Shown in pieces: positions 1-11,000 of a stretch of DNA of 64,000 bases. The DNA is from Epiperipatus broadwayi (Eukaryota > Onychophora > Udeonychophora > Euonychophora > Peripatidae), in contig JAQFVV010000022.1 of NCBI GenBank assembly GCA_028023455.1, positions 5,723,998 through 5,787,997 on the forward strand, read 5' to 3'. The translations under genes were made by a program, and so were the position numbers. How positions within the stretch are numbered: the stretch's first letter is position 1; each line of letters starts with the position of its first letter. The notes under the pieces were generated by a model. It was not told the origin of the DNA. It saw only the letters and a program-made list of their open reading frames with translations, and searched no databases.

Positions 1-2640
1 ATAATAAAACTGTTTTTTGATTAATTGTGGCAATAACTTATTTTTATTAATAATATTTTTTCGAAAAAGTCAAGAGTTAGAGAATTTTTAAATAGACAGA
101 GTGATATTTTAAGCTCAGCTTCTCCATGAGTTAGTGACTAAAACCATAGTTCAGTAAAAGTTGAATCTTATCCATATGTATCTGCCTACTTTATAAATTT
201 TCTAGGTTCTAATAGCCTAGTGGCGCCCTAGTATGGCAGATAGTGAAAGAGCTACTGCCCGACCGTTATAATATATATGGGTCTAAGAGTATGTTAAAAT
301 AATGCTGTTTATAGCAAATTCACTTTGTATATTTATTCGTGGGCATTTACTTATTGTTATTATAGCTATGATAACTAGCAAGAGCTGCATATGATATCAG
401 ATGTGATACAACTACAATGGCAATATAATAATACTAATAATATGCAACCACATACATGGATTCGCGTGAAAACTGTATGCATATATATTATAATCTTTTG
501 ATTAACATATCTTCATATGTATACTTTTTATTTTATATTTATAAAACAGTCTCCAACTTTAAAAAATGAAAATAAAGTCAATATATATAATGATTTCTTT
601 TTTAACAAAATTGTATTTTCACTGCAAAAATATCCTTTCTTCTTTAGAATTAAAATCTAGCTTTACACCAAACTTTTGAAGCAATGTTATTTTTAAATCA
701 GTATAGAATTTAGTATTTTATTAATGCAATTATAAGCAGAATTCGTCCTTCTTAGTAAAATAGTTAAGAAAATAAAAATATTACAAATTAAGAATTAGGT
801 TAAACCTTCTAACAACTAAATTCAGCGGCAAAAAAGATTAATAGAGGTTTTAAGAGAAGCTTTAAATGTAAATGCACTAGAAACTATTTCTAATACTAAT
901 TTGTTTTGTACTCAATAGGGAGACATTATCAAGAAAAGATCCATTAGATGGTCATGCATAGCACATAATCGCCAATATTTCTGATCAATTACTTTTCAAA
1001 AAGAAAAACTTCAAATCACTCAGTTCGATTTAAAAAAACAGGTCTGTTATACTGGTGGGAAAAAGATAAATAATGTCATAAATTATTGCCATTTGCCACG
1101 TGCTCATATATATATAATTGTTTAAAGGAGATTACTTTGACAACAGTTTGAGAATGTTGATTGTCTAAGAGTTGACTGCTTTTTTTAAAAAAAAAAAAGT
1201 GTTGACTGTTTTCTAATGATTATATATATATATGTTAAGTACAGTTCATGATAACCTCATGTATATGAACTGGATTCAAATCTCGGATAGGTAAAAACTT
1301 GATTTTTTTAGGTTCCATTTAATTTTATTTTAGGTAACCAGTCTATTGCCAACACTTTCAACTATTCATTATTTGACAGAAAATAAATATTTAGCATTTT
1401 TTTTAAAAGGTAAAACAAAAGTAGACAATTGTTCAAACCCTCACCATCAAAAAATTAAGAAGGTTCACAAACAATAGCTTTCCACTGTTTCTCTTTGGAA
1501 GATTGTTGAAAAGGACTTTACATTCCTTGGGAGATTTAATAACTATTTTATGAGGTTATTATGAATATTTTATAATATGAAATGTAAAATATTTTAGTCA
1601 ATTATACTATCAATTTCATGTTAAACATCTTGAGTAATCCTAATGCTGTATTGTAAAGACTTATAAAATGTTAACTTTATAAGAGTGTGCTAATATATTT
1701 CTAATGCTATCAAAATAATTTTGAACTGGAAATTAATAGATCCAAAATTGCATAAAAGATTTCTAGCTTTCTGTCATTAGGTTTAATTTTATTTTGTTAT
1801 AATCTGTCTTAATGCCATAAATAAATTATTAAACTTTACATTAGTTCTAAATTTGAAAATCTAGAATAGATTATGTTAAAGAACAGAAATTAATCCTTAC
1901 ATGTTGTTGTTGCATAGATATTCAGGCAAACAGAGAATATAATATTCATCAAAAATAATTTTAATCTTGATTGTATTTATTTAAAAATATTCTTAATTTT
2001 TTCAAATTAACTTCATTTGATTAATTTTGATGCTATCATTTGTGATTATTCTATCTTAGCAGCTAATTTCATTGACTTCATTACTAAAAATGTCACAAAT
2101 TTTTAAAACATTTATATGAAAATTAATTACATGTAATTTTAAAATGAAGAAAGAATCAAAAAATAGTAAAATATCAAAAAATTATAGTATTTTATCAAAC
2201 AATCTGTCAATAAAATTACAAAATATATGTTGATATTCTTATGATGTGACAAAACAAAATACTGTAAATTTATACAATTTGTGTTTTCAAATGTTGATTA
2301 ATACAAAGTGTTTACAAAAATATTATGCAAACTCATAATAGAAATTTGGAGATAAAAATTATTTGATTGGTTACTATAAAGTATTTGTATAAGGTGGTTT
2401 TTAAAACTTTCACACAAAAAAAAAATTATAAAACTATTAAAACAAATTAGTTTTTAAATATGTTCTTGACAAAACTTTCAATTCATTATAATATATAAAT
2501 ATTCAAAACAATACAATAATTAATACAGTAAAAAAAAAAAAAAAATTGAAAACAAATATATACCATAATTTAATAGAAGTACTTTCAACTATTTATGTAG
2601 TCGTTATCAACTAGATTCAAATTGTATTACAAAAAACCAT
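1..2640. other. AT-rich spacer without a gene
   Basis: No open reading frame of note and no RNA gene is visible. It holds poly-A/T tracts (for example around 1180-1200 and 2531-2545), short (TA)n runs and one copy of a dispersed repeat at 177-297. Otherwise I see nothing in it. Confidence 0.6.
177..297 (+). repeat. Dispersed repeat, copy 1 (partner at 18870-18983)
   Basis: The segment opens with TATCTGCCTAC, runs through an AAATTTTC block to GTGGCGCCCT and TATGGCAGATA, and ends in a TATAATATATAT stretch. The same blocks occur in the same order at 18870-18983. TATCTGCC and GGCAGATA can pair, so the unit contains a hairpin. Family unknown; it could be the end of a larger element. Confidence 0.55.
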
Positions 2641-2673
2641 TACAAATGTATTCAAAAAGAATTACATCATACA

Positions 2674-3051
2674 TCAATTTTCCCACAATTCATTAATTTT
2701 TATATTAGCAGCCTGTCTATTTATCAAATGTTGCTTTTCATTTTTTATTAACATAGCTTCTTTAATTTTGCATTTATTATTATTTCTTTCAATATACAAA
2801 ATCTTAACTTTATTAAAATCAAAATCAAAACCATAATTATATGTTACATTATGATCAAAATATACTGAAGGTGATACGTCATCATTTCTAACATACTCTT
2901 GTCTTGATTTTTGTACTCGTTTATATAACAGCCAATGCTCCTTTGATCTTTTCTCCAATGTACACCGAGATTCACCTATATATACCTTTCCACAAACACA
3001 CAGCCATTTATATATTGCATAACTTTGATTTAAAATAATACATCTATTTTT
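2674..3051 (-). pseudogene. PLE GIY-YIG endonuclease domain
   Basis: The 94-residue segment starts inside the domain (MEKRSKEHW). Just upstream on the minus strand, at about 2990-2945, the translation reads CVCGKVYIGESRCTLEKR in a frame joined to it, giving the YIG half of the GIY-YIG signature followed by the usual arginine helix. The C-terminal part ends INRQAANIKINELWEN. The related copy at 31256-31590 ends INRQAANINITELWKG, which fixes the true C-terminus. In PLEs this domain nicks target DNA. The first half of the domain is out of frame with the last half. Confidence 0.8.
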
Positions 3052-3501
3052 TTAATTATTTATCAATCTATTTAAATTAGGAGTAGTATAAAATGCGACT
3101 CGACATATATTTTTATATATCTGTTTTATAAATTTCACTTGTTCATTACAAATAAATGGTATTGATATCCAAGTATATTTCATTTTATCAATATCTATAG
3201 CACTTAAAATATTACTATTATTATTAAACTTAGTAACAATATTATAAATTAATTTATGATCATATCCAATATTTAATAAATCCATACTAAATACATTTAT
3301 GTTACTTATTTTATCAGAATTATATTTACATAACTTATTATTCCTATATAAAAATGATTTTAAACCAGATAATTTATGTACTATTGGCACATTTGAATAC
3401 CAAGGAATATATACTCTTTTTTCAATATCTTTTATTACCATACAATAATCTAATTTATTTTTATTACAAGTAATTTTAATATCCAAATATTGAATTGACA
3501 T
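3052..3501 (-). pseudogene. PLE RT C-terminal region and linker
   Basis: A 149-residue open segment starting MSIQYLDIKITCNKNKLDYC. The F/Y-L-D-I/L-K-I block follows motif C in PLE reverse transcriptases, and the copy at 30701-30916 shows the same sequence as MFIQFLDLKITRSQCKLDFC. The segment continues through the linker toward the GIY-YIG domain and ends FYTTPNLNRLINN, which resembles the pre-endonuclease part of the third PLE near 63750-63800 (FRTPPNTNRIINN). It is separated from the preceding RT segment by a frame change near 3530. Confidence 0.8.
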
Positions 3502-3539
3502 TTTTTCTTCAAAAGATTTACTCCATTTTAAACCTTCTT

Positions 3540-4316
3540 AACTATTTAACTCATTAAATAACAAATTTATGACATCTACACTTCCACAAACAAAAACATC
3601 ATCAACATACCTGTAATAAATTTTAATACCTTGGTATTATTAAGAATTATATCTTCATATCTTGAAACTACAAAACTACATATTTGTGAAACTACAGAAA
3701 GACCCATAGGCCAAACATTATCCATTTTATAACAATTTTCATTAAACATAGCATATATATTTTTATCAATAAAATATAACATATCATTTACAAATTTTAC
3801 TTTCTTAATATCAACTTTTTTTTACATCAAAGCATCTAATATAATTTTTATAGATTTTAATCTATCTATTGAACTATACATCTCACATATATCAAATGTA
3901 CAAATACTATCATTTTCATTAATATTAATATTATGAATTTTCTTTACAAAATCAAACAATGAACTAATAGTATATTTTCCAAATCCAAGAACATCTTTTA
4001 ATAATCTTTCTATAAATCTACAAGTTTCATAGTAAAATGATCCACCAAAGTCAATCATTAATCTTAAAAGTTTATATTGTTTATGTAGTTTAATATTCAA
4101 AAAATTCCTAGGACAAATTGCAGCAGATGGATAAAGATGATAATATGTATGACCATCTATATGTTTATTTTTTTTAGCTTTTTTTAAAATATCATCAATA
4201 AACTTTACATGTAAATTTTTAATGTTTATTTTTTCAACGTTTTTAAATTTGAGCTTTTCCATTTGAATTAAAACTTTGTCATAGTAATCAAGTTTTGACA
4301 TAAGACATAATCTCAA
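3540..4316 (-). pseudogene. PLE reverse transcriptase, N-terminal and catalytic parts
   Basis: The segment 4316-3822 (164 residues) contains a palm motif A in a context CTFDICEMYSSI (aspartate after F), preceded by a region equivalent to the PLE fingers (SAAICPRNF, then an IDFGGSFYYE block). Segment 3782-3576 carries IDKNIYAMFNENCYKM and WPMGLSVVSQI, which match the motif B area where PLE enzymes have a G-L-P/S-x-S loop. The catalytic motif C, Y-V-D-D in the context YRYVDDVFV, is present but in another frame at about 3596-3640, showing a frameshift near 3630. RT of this type primes at a nicked chromosomal end and copies the element RNA in the nucleus. Broken, so not active as it stands. Confidence 0.85.
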
Positions 4317-4540
4317 CCCCTTATCTTTTTTTAAAATATTTTTTTACTGTATTAATTATTGTATTGTTTTGAATAATTACATATATTTTACTATAATTGG
4401 AATACAGACATTGATTAATAGTGATTTTATAAGCTTGTATTTACAAATATGTGATATAGGGAGTGTACCAATATCAAACAAACTCTTATTAATAAGTGTG
4501 GTAAAAGAAATATTTAAAATCTCTGTCTAGAATATTCTTA

Positions 4541-4588
4541 TCCCCAGACCAATTGGTTTTAAGCTGTTGGCTCACCTCAGTGAGGAGC
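4541..4588 (-). ncRNA. Hammerhead ribozyme motif, class 1, degenerate (A1)
   Basis: On the minus strand the order is CUGAGGU (from CUGANGA), a stem II region GAGCCAACAGCUU, AAAA in place of GAAA, then the palindromic stem III CCAAUUGG and a GUC triplet followed by UGGGGA, which pairs with the upstream CUCCUCA. Core substitutions make self-cleavage unlikely. Confidence 0.5.
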
Positions 4589-5249
4589 TAGAACATTCAG
4601 ACACTAGATCTAAAATATCAACTCAAAACCCAGCATTTATTTAATATGTAACTATTAAGTAGAAAATCTAAAATTTACAGACATAAAAATATCTTTAACT
4701 CCAGCTATCTAACTCAAATTGTTATATGGGAATGAACCAAATTCAGATCTACCATATATTAATAGCTTCAGCATTGCCAAAGCCTTAAAGGCAAAATTAT
4801 AATAATAAAGTCATATATTGTGTGACATTACTTTTATAAGCTTGTTTTTACAAATATGTAATATAGGAAGCATACCAGTAGCTCAAACAAGCTCTTATTA
4901 TTAATAAGTATGGTAAGAGAAATATTTAAAATCTCTATCTACAATATTCCTACCCCCCAGATCAATTGATTTTGACCTTTTAACTCACCTCAGTGAGGAT
5001 CTAGAACATTCAGACACTAGATCTAAAATATCGACTAAAACCCACCACTTATTTAATATGTAACTATTGAGTAGAAAATCTGAAATTTTCAGACATAAAA
5101 TTTGAATGTGATTCAGTCCCATATAGCTATTTGTGTTAGATAGCTGGAGTTAAAGCCATTTTTATGTATGTAAATTTAAGATTTTCTACTCAATAGTTAC
5201 ATATTAAATTAGTGATGAGTTTTGAGTTGATATTTTAGATCTAGTGTCT

Positions 5250-5313
5250 GAATATTATAGCTTCTCACTGAGCCAAAAGCTTGAAACCAATTGGTCTGGG
5301 GATATGAATATTC
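5250..5313 (+). ncRNA. Hammerhead ribozyme motif, class 1, core partly deleted (A3)
   Basis: Stem I outer pairs are GAATATT (5250-5256) with AATATTC (5307-5313); inner pairs are TTCTCA (5262-5267) with TGGGGA (5297-5302). CTGA is at 5268-5271 but the next three core bases are missing; GAAA is intact (5283-5286), stem III is CCAATTGG and the triplet GTC ends at 5296. The stems are kept while the core has lost bases, so this copy is a relic. Confidence 0.6.
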
Positions 5314-5539
5314 TAGATAGAGATTTTAAATAATTCTCTTACCGCAATTATAAGAGTTTGTTTGAGCTATTAGTATGCTCCATATATATATGTGATAATC
5401 AAAACAAGTTATATATTTCATAACTTGCCTTTAAGCTTGCATTTTATGATCACTAGATGGAGCTTACCAGTCAGCTCCAAACAAGCTTTGTTTACATAAA
5501 TGCTGAAAGAGATAGAATTCAAAATCTCTATCGTTGTCA

Positions 5540-5596
5540 CCCATCTTCAGACCAGTTGGTTTCAAGCTTATTGGCTTACATCAGTGAAGGGCTGGG
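5540..5596 (-). ncRNA. Hammerhead ribozyme motif, class 1, near-intact (B1)
   Basis: Minus strand, in order: stem I outer CCCA, internal loop GCC, stem I inner CUUCA, core CUGAUGU, stem II AAGC with loop CAAUAA and GCUU, GAAA, stem III CC with loop AACU and GG, then the GUC triplet, stem I UGAAG, one bulged A and UGGG. All helices pair without mismatch. The one deviation is the last core base (U instead of A). The palindromic short stem III suggests pairing between two molecules (dimer cleavage), as described for PLE-associated hammerheads. Confidence 0.75.
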
Positions 5597-5922
5597 AGAC
5601 TAGAAACTAGACCTTTCTATCAATTTGAAAGCGTGAATTTATTAGGCATGTAAATGTCTTCAAACTCGGCCTAACAAATCAGATAGATATATGGGTCTGA
5701 AATCAGTTCAGTTTCACCATATAGTAAAAGCTTCTGCAATATATAGCATTGCAAAAACTTTCAAAGGTACATTTATGATAATCAAAACAAGTTATAAATT
5801 TCGTAACTTGCCTTTAAGCTTGCATTTTATGATCACTAGATGGAGCTTACCAATCAGCTCCAAACAAGCTTTGTTTACATAAATTCTGAAAGAGATAGAA
5901 TTCAAAATCTTTATCATTGTCA

Positions 5923-5979
5923 CCCACCTCCAGACCAGCTGGTTTTGAACTTATTGGCTCACATCAGTGAAGGGCTGGG
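5923..5979 (-). ncRNA. Hammerhead ribozyme motif, class 1, degenerate (B2)
   Basis: Same position in the second tandem unit. CCCA and TGGG outer pairs and the CCAGCTGG stem III remain, but GAAA has become CAAAA and stem II pairing is weakened. Probably inactive. Confidence 0.6.
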
Positions 5980-6170
5980 AGACTAGAAACTAGACCTAAA
6001 ATACCAACTCTAAAGTCAGCACTTATCAAACATGTTTCTATCAATTTGAAAGCATGAATTTATTAGACATGTAAATGTCTTCAAACTCAGCCTAACAAAT
6101 CAGATAGCTATATGGGTCTGAAATCAGTTTAGTTTCACTATATAGTACAAGTCTCTGCAATATATAGCAT

Positions 6171-6262
6171 GACAATGATAGAGATTTTGAATTCTATCTC
6201 TTTGAGCATTTATGTAAACAAAGCTTGTTTGGAGCTGATTGGTAAGCTCCATCTAGTGATCA
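6171..6262 (-). repeat. Inverted end fragment of the B unit
   Basis: Reverse complement of the B-unit start: GATAGAGATTTTGAATTC, then AACAAAGCTTGTTTGGAGCT and GGTAAGCTCCATCTAGTGAT. It closes the B array as an inverted partial copy and stops before the HHR block. Confidence 0.7.
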
Positions 6263-6899
6263 TATATATAATAACTGCACATAGTAATTAAATTTAAATC
6301 AAACAAAATAGAGATAACCAAAACTTCACCTAACCACAAAATAGTTAAATAAACTCACTACAGTTTTATTTACATCAAAAAGTGTAAAGAATAGTTGTGG
6401 ACAATCTATTCTTTAGCATTCTACATGTAGTATAGATGATTTGTTTAACTATTTCACAGATTGATCTGTAGAGTTTGACTGCCTTGTTGTGCAGATGTGA
6501 TTGATTTGTTTTGCAAGATAAGTTAAAGTTTTATATATTTTTAATAACATCTGGATAAAAAATTATGTTGTTGGAGAATATTTGGTTAGTGAGTGAATGA
6601 GAAAAGAGTTGGAATGCAGAGAAATAGAGTAAATTGGATTTGGAAGGATCAAGAAAAATATTGCTAACATTTGGAAAGTGATTTGATATGTCAACATTTT
6701 AAATGTATAAAAGAATATTTTTGTGTGTATAAGGCCTATGTAAGATTAGTCAGATTTTAAGAAGTTGGCTATTAAAAAATGTTTCAATTTAAGTAAGAGA
6801 GTGATTTATTTGAGAAATATTACATTTGAGATGTAAGTTTAGATGAGCACATGTTTATTGATCACCATATAAAAAAAGTTTTTTTCATTTTGTATAAAG
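6263..6899. other. Spacer with a weak foldback repeat, possible LINE leader
   Basis: No coding segment is visible. 6290-6480 is loosely palindromic: AGATAACCAAAACTTC and AAAATAGTTAAATAAACT face a TTTGTTTAACTATTTCAC block. A related stretch flanks the SINE near 13490-13560 (TTTTGGTTATCTCTG). From about 6555 the A/G-rich sequence may be the 5' untranslated part of the LINE. Confidence 0.4.
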
Positions 6900-6959
6900 A
6901 GGTTTAAAGAGTAGCAGAAAAATCATGAATTTAAATATAGAGGAATTGAAAAATAAAGA

Positions 6960-7905
6960 AAATATGAATTGCATTTGAATGCCACAATGTATGTATGATG
7001 GTATGAAGGAAATTAGATGTGCCTTGGTAGAATGTCTGGTATGTTATAAAGATTTCCATTTGAAATGCTTAAATATGACTAGGAAAAATATAAAATGTGT
7101 ATTGTTATGTAGATCATGTATAAATGTGATAAAAGAGATGACAAAATGATTTTTAAGTGTAAATACTTTAAAGAAAATGTCAGAAGAAATGGAGAAAATG
7201 TAGATAAGAATGATAGGTTGAAATATGTATTTAGTCGAATAATAAAATAAGTAGTGCAATTGAAACAATTAGACAAAGAATAAGTGAGATAGAGGAAAAG
7301 TTAAAGGATGTAGAAGTAAAATTAAAAGTATTAGACAAAGTGTGAGCAGATCAAGGAATGAATAGAAATGATAACAAAGAAGTAGATAAGGAAGTCCAGA
7401 AGGTGGAAGGGAATGTTACAGATAAAGTAGGGAAAGTAAACTATGAGACAGTCTTGATAGGGAACTTTTTAATTAAAGGATGTGGAGATGTAATTGCAAG
7501 GGAAAATAGAAAGAGGTATGTAAGAGTCTTTGTCTGAAACTAAAATTAGGGATGTTACAGATAAGATAAAAAAACCAGCAAGTAGAGATGTTTATGTTAT
7601 AGTAGAAACAAATAATTTGTCAGAGCCATTGGAAAGAGTAATGAATGAGTACATAGAATTGATTAGGTATTTGAATAAGATTAAAGATAGAATGGGAATA
7701 GTTGGACTATTACCAAGATTCAATAATTGGTATATGTTTATTTAGGGCATTTTCAATAAATGAGAGTTTGAAAAAAATATGTGAGAGAAATAATGTTACA
7801 TTTATGGATGTGTGGGATTTTTTTATTAGTAAGAGGGAGTTATATTATAAAGATAGATTGCACTTAGTAAAACAAGAAAATGAAGTATTAGAGGATTTTA
7901 AATAG
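6960..7905 (+). pseudogene. LINE ORF1: PHD-like finger, coiled coil, SGNH esterase-like domain
   Basis: At about 6976-7130 translation gives a C-x2/4-C ... H-x2-C ... C-x2-C pattern around CLVCYKDFHLKCLNM and CRSCINV, a PHD-like zinc finger. A K/E-rich heptad-like stretch follows (about 7240-7440). From 7530 two overlapping segments (7530-7745 and 7702-7905) together cover an SGNH-hydrolase-like end: a GLLPR block, NNWYMFI, VTFMDVWDFF and a DRLHLVKQENEVL motif, where D-x2-H is the catalytic Asp/His pair of the esterase. The frame shifts near 7740. PHD plus esterase in ORF1 is characteristic of CR1-group LINEs; the protein is thought to bind the element RNA. Stops break this copy. Confidence 0.75.
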
Positions 7906-7909
7906 TCAA

Positions 7910-8060
7910 AATAAGAGTCATAAATCACATGACCCTATCTCTTAAGCTTGTAAGTTATAAACAATGAGGATTGCCAATTCCTCTACAAGCTTTGTATGAT
8001 AAATGCTTAGCCAGAGCCAGCACTTAAAATATCTCTGTCAGGAACCCCTCCCCAAACCCC
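7910..8060 (+). repeat. Truncated HHR-unit remnant inside the LINE
   Basis: The blocks CTTAAGCTTGTAAGTTATAA, ACAAGCTTTGTATGATAAAT and AAATATCTCTGTCAGG follow the same order as the start of the B units (GCTTGCATTTTATGATCAC, AACAAGCTTTGTTTACATAA, AAATCTCTATC). It ends at a C-rich tract before any hammerhead core. It lies between ORF1 and ORF2. Confidence 0.5.
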
Positions 8061-11000
8061 TGACCATGGTTTTGTATAAAGGAGGGTAGGTTTTTAAATT
8101 ACAAGAATGGATGGTGGCTATAGTGCATATGGTCACTGGAGAAAGTCAATCTATAATGAAGTGGAACCATAGTATATATAAATGCCTAGTTAAGGATATA
8201 CAGTGTTTTACAAAAAGAGGAAAAAAATAATGATTATAGAGAATGAATGGGCATAGTGAAGAAATTTATATGGATAACTAGAATGGACAGTTTTTAAAAA
8301 AAATTTGTTGGAGAATAAATTTGAACACTGGAAATTTATCATATATTTGTGAGAGGCAATAAATATGGTCTGGAAATAATATATTTCACACAATAGATTA
8401 TGTATTAGTAAAGAAAGATGGAATGAATAAAGTACAGAAAATTAAAGTGTCTGATAATGAAGAGAGAATAATGTAATAGTGATTATAAATTTTTGATTAT
8501 AGAAATGGTTAATAATGTGATGGAAAATAGTAATAAAGTAGAAAAAATAGTGGAAGATGTGGATGGAGAATGAATGTTTAGAATAAGATAGAAGAATATA
8601 AAATAAAATAAAAAATCATGAAAGGGTTTGGTGGGAATGAATGTAAAGATTGATGTAGTGAAGTAAAAAAAAAGTGGCAAATAGAGTTTAGATGAGAATA
8701 TTCAGAAAAATAAAAGTAATAGAAAAGTGAGAATTAGTAAAAGGGTAAAAGATAGAGGGAAAGCATGTAGAGAATATAAATGTACTATTACAAACAAAGA
8801 AAATACATTAAAGATCAGCCTGTCAAGCTATTGTGCATGTGCTTTTTACAAGTGTTAATAATAAATGAATACTTTGACTCCCAACACAAGATATAGTATT
8901 TAGGAAAGAATAAAATGAATCCACTTATTCTTTCCAACCCAAATGCTTATATATGGGCAAATATTAAGTACTGGAAATGAAAGCATGAGGATAGACAACT
9001 CACTTTAAATTACTGTTTACGATGTCTGAATGAATGACATCGACGAAATTATCTAGAATTTACTGGTCTATCCTCACGCTTTCACTTCCAGTACTTAAGA
9101 TTTGCCCCTATATAAGCATTTGAGTTGGAAAGAATAAGTGGATTCATTTTATTCTTTCCTAAATACTATATCTTGTGTTGGGAGTCAAAGTATTCATTTA
9201 TTATTAACATTCATAAAAAGCGCATGCACAATAGCTTGATAGGCTGATCTTTAATGTATTACAATTTATAAACATGTGCTATATAAAATAAATGCTTAAA
9301 CAAAGGAAATGAAAAAGATGTTAATATAAAGTGGAAAAATTATTTTAAAAAAGAAGTTGGCTAAAATAGATCATTATAGAGAGAGAATGGAGGCAAATAG
9401 TAAATTACTGGGGGATATTAATAAAAGTGGAAGAGATGGAAGTAAAAAAATTTAAAATGTATTAAAAGAACAAATGTGGAGGAGAGAGAAATAGTATTAC
9501 TAAATGAAGACGGAAAAGAATGTAACTCTAGAGAAGAATTAGAGACAATCTTAAATAAGTATGTAAGGGATATAGAAAAATTGTTAAATGTGAAAAATAG
9601 ACTGATAACAAACATAAAAGCATGTAGTAATGAAAATATTAGTTTTACAGAAAATGAATTGAATGGGGCAGGGAAAAAATTAAAAAGTAGGAAGGCAAGA
9701 GATTTAGATGAATGGACAGCAGAAATGGTGATGAATTTGGGAAATAGGGCAAAATTAAATCTATTATCATATTTTAATAAGATGACACAGAAGACAATTT
9801 CTAGATAGCTGGAATAATACATGAGTAAGGCCATTATTTAAAGAAAAGGGTAAGAACCATAGAAAGATAAACAGATGTAGACTGATAGCAGTAACAATGG
9901 TACTATATAAAGTTTGTGATATGGTGGCTGGAAGGGTGGCACATTTAAATGGATGGAAGAAAATAATATAGTGGGAGAAATGCAAGGAGATTTTAGAATG
10001 GATTGATGTATAGAAGATCATTTATCTGTAACCACACAATGTATAGATATGAATAAAAATACAGGAAGACAATTATATATTGTCTTTATAGATATAGAAA
10101 AGGCATAAAACAGAATAAATAAAAAATAGATTATTGGTAAGTTTAGAAAATTTGGGAATCAATAAAGCTTTAGTGAATCTTATTAAGAGATTTTAAGAAA
10201 ATAATTACTATACATATTAATTAAGAAATATAGAATCAGTTAGAGCTAAAAATGGGGTGGAACTAAGGCAAGGATGCCCTATGTCACCTATTTTGGTTTT
10301 TTTTTATATATATTTGAGAGCAATGCAGAGAGCAAAAAAAGACTAGGAAGAGGGATAGAGATAGCATTAATAGATAGCAAGGGAGTGTATATATTATCAA
10401 GTTTTTTATTTGCTGATATCTTCTTGTGCATTAAAAGTAGGGAAGCTATGGAACTTATGCTGAAGACATATGCAAGAATGGGTAAAGAGATGGGGGTTAA
10501 ACTTAATGCAAAAAAATCATAAGAAATTATGATAAATACTGGGGAAAGAGAAGATAATTATTTTTATTGGGGGGGGGATATAAATTTAAATATGGTGAAT
10601 AGATATAACTATTTGGGAATCATCTTAAGTAATTGAGAAATTGCTTGGATGAATGCTAAAAAAATTGATAAATGAAACAAAGAAAATAAATGGACTTATA
10701 AAGAAATTAACGTGTTTTCATGTAACAAATATGATGAAGCAAGAATTGTAGGCATAGCAGGGTTAACTTATGGTAACAATGAGTTATATGTTAATAAAGG
10801 GGTATTATATTACTTAGAAAAAGGACAAAGAAAAGTAGAAAGACATGCATTAGTTGCAAATGTATAGATTCAAGAAGGAATGGGATGGTCAAGCTTTTAT
10901 GTGAAAGATGCAAAAAGCAAAATGAAAATATTCAGTAGATTGAAATTTATGGATAGTAAGAGAATAATCAAAATAGTATTTAATTGGGTTACAAATAAAA

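Larger units (their letters stand above)
2674..4319 (-). mobile_element. Penelope-like retroelement copy 1 (RT + GIY-YIG), degenerate
   Basis: Read on the minus strand, four successive open segments give the layout of an endonuclease-bearing Penelope-like element: reverse transcriptase N-terminal half (4316-3822), the catalytic region (about 3800-3540), the region with FLDIKIT-type sequence (3501-3052), then a GIY-YIG endonuclease (about 2990-2674). Frames change between segments, so the copy is broken, but no internal stop clusters occur within segments and it is less decayed than the related copy at 30130-31590. Tandem HHR-bearing units begin about 110 bp upstream of its 5' end (4430 onward). 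The exact element ends were not resolved; the first segment of sequence after the stop is AT-rich. Confidence 0.85.
4430..5393. mobile_element. HHR-bearing repeat units A1, A2 (direct, 413-bp period) and A3 (inverted)
   Basis: Two direct copies (about 4430-4835 and 4840-5110) and one inverted copy (about 5105-5393) of one unit. Shared blocks in A1/A2 are a TTATAAGCTTG start, GGTAAGAGAAATATTTAAAA, AAATCTCT, the HHR block, CAGACACTAGATCTAAAATA, and a CAGCTATCTAACTCAAAT end. The HHR cleavage positions in A1 and A2 are 413 bp apart (4547 and 4960). In A1/A2 the HHR is on the minus strand; in A3 on the plus strand. No coding capacity. Layout and length match retrozyme-like or PLE-terminal HHR repeats. 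It lies directly upstream of PLE copy 1. Confidence 0.7.
5394..6172. mobile_element. HHR-bearing tandem units B1 and B2 (383-bp period)
   Basis: Two direct copies start with the same block GATAATCAAAACAAGTTATA at 5394 and 5777. They share ATCACTAGATGGAGCTTACC, AACAAGCTTTGTTTACATAA, GAAAGAGATAGAATTC, the minus-strand HHR block, and the TCAGATAG-ATATGGGTCTGAAATCAG end. The predicted cleavage positions (5549/5550 and 5932/5933) are 383 bp apart. B2 has about 40 bp after CTAGACCT that B1 lacks. Closely related fragments lie at 6171-6262 and 48430-48600. No coding capacity. Confidence 0.75.

Noticed and set aside
9418-9834. 138-codon open frame on the minus strand
   Set aside because: Lies opposite the recognised LINE reverse transcriptase start and has the F/S/L-rich composition of an antisense shadow.
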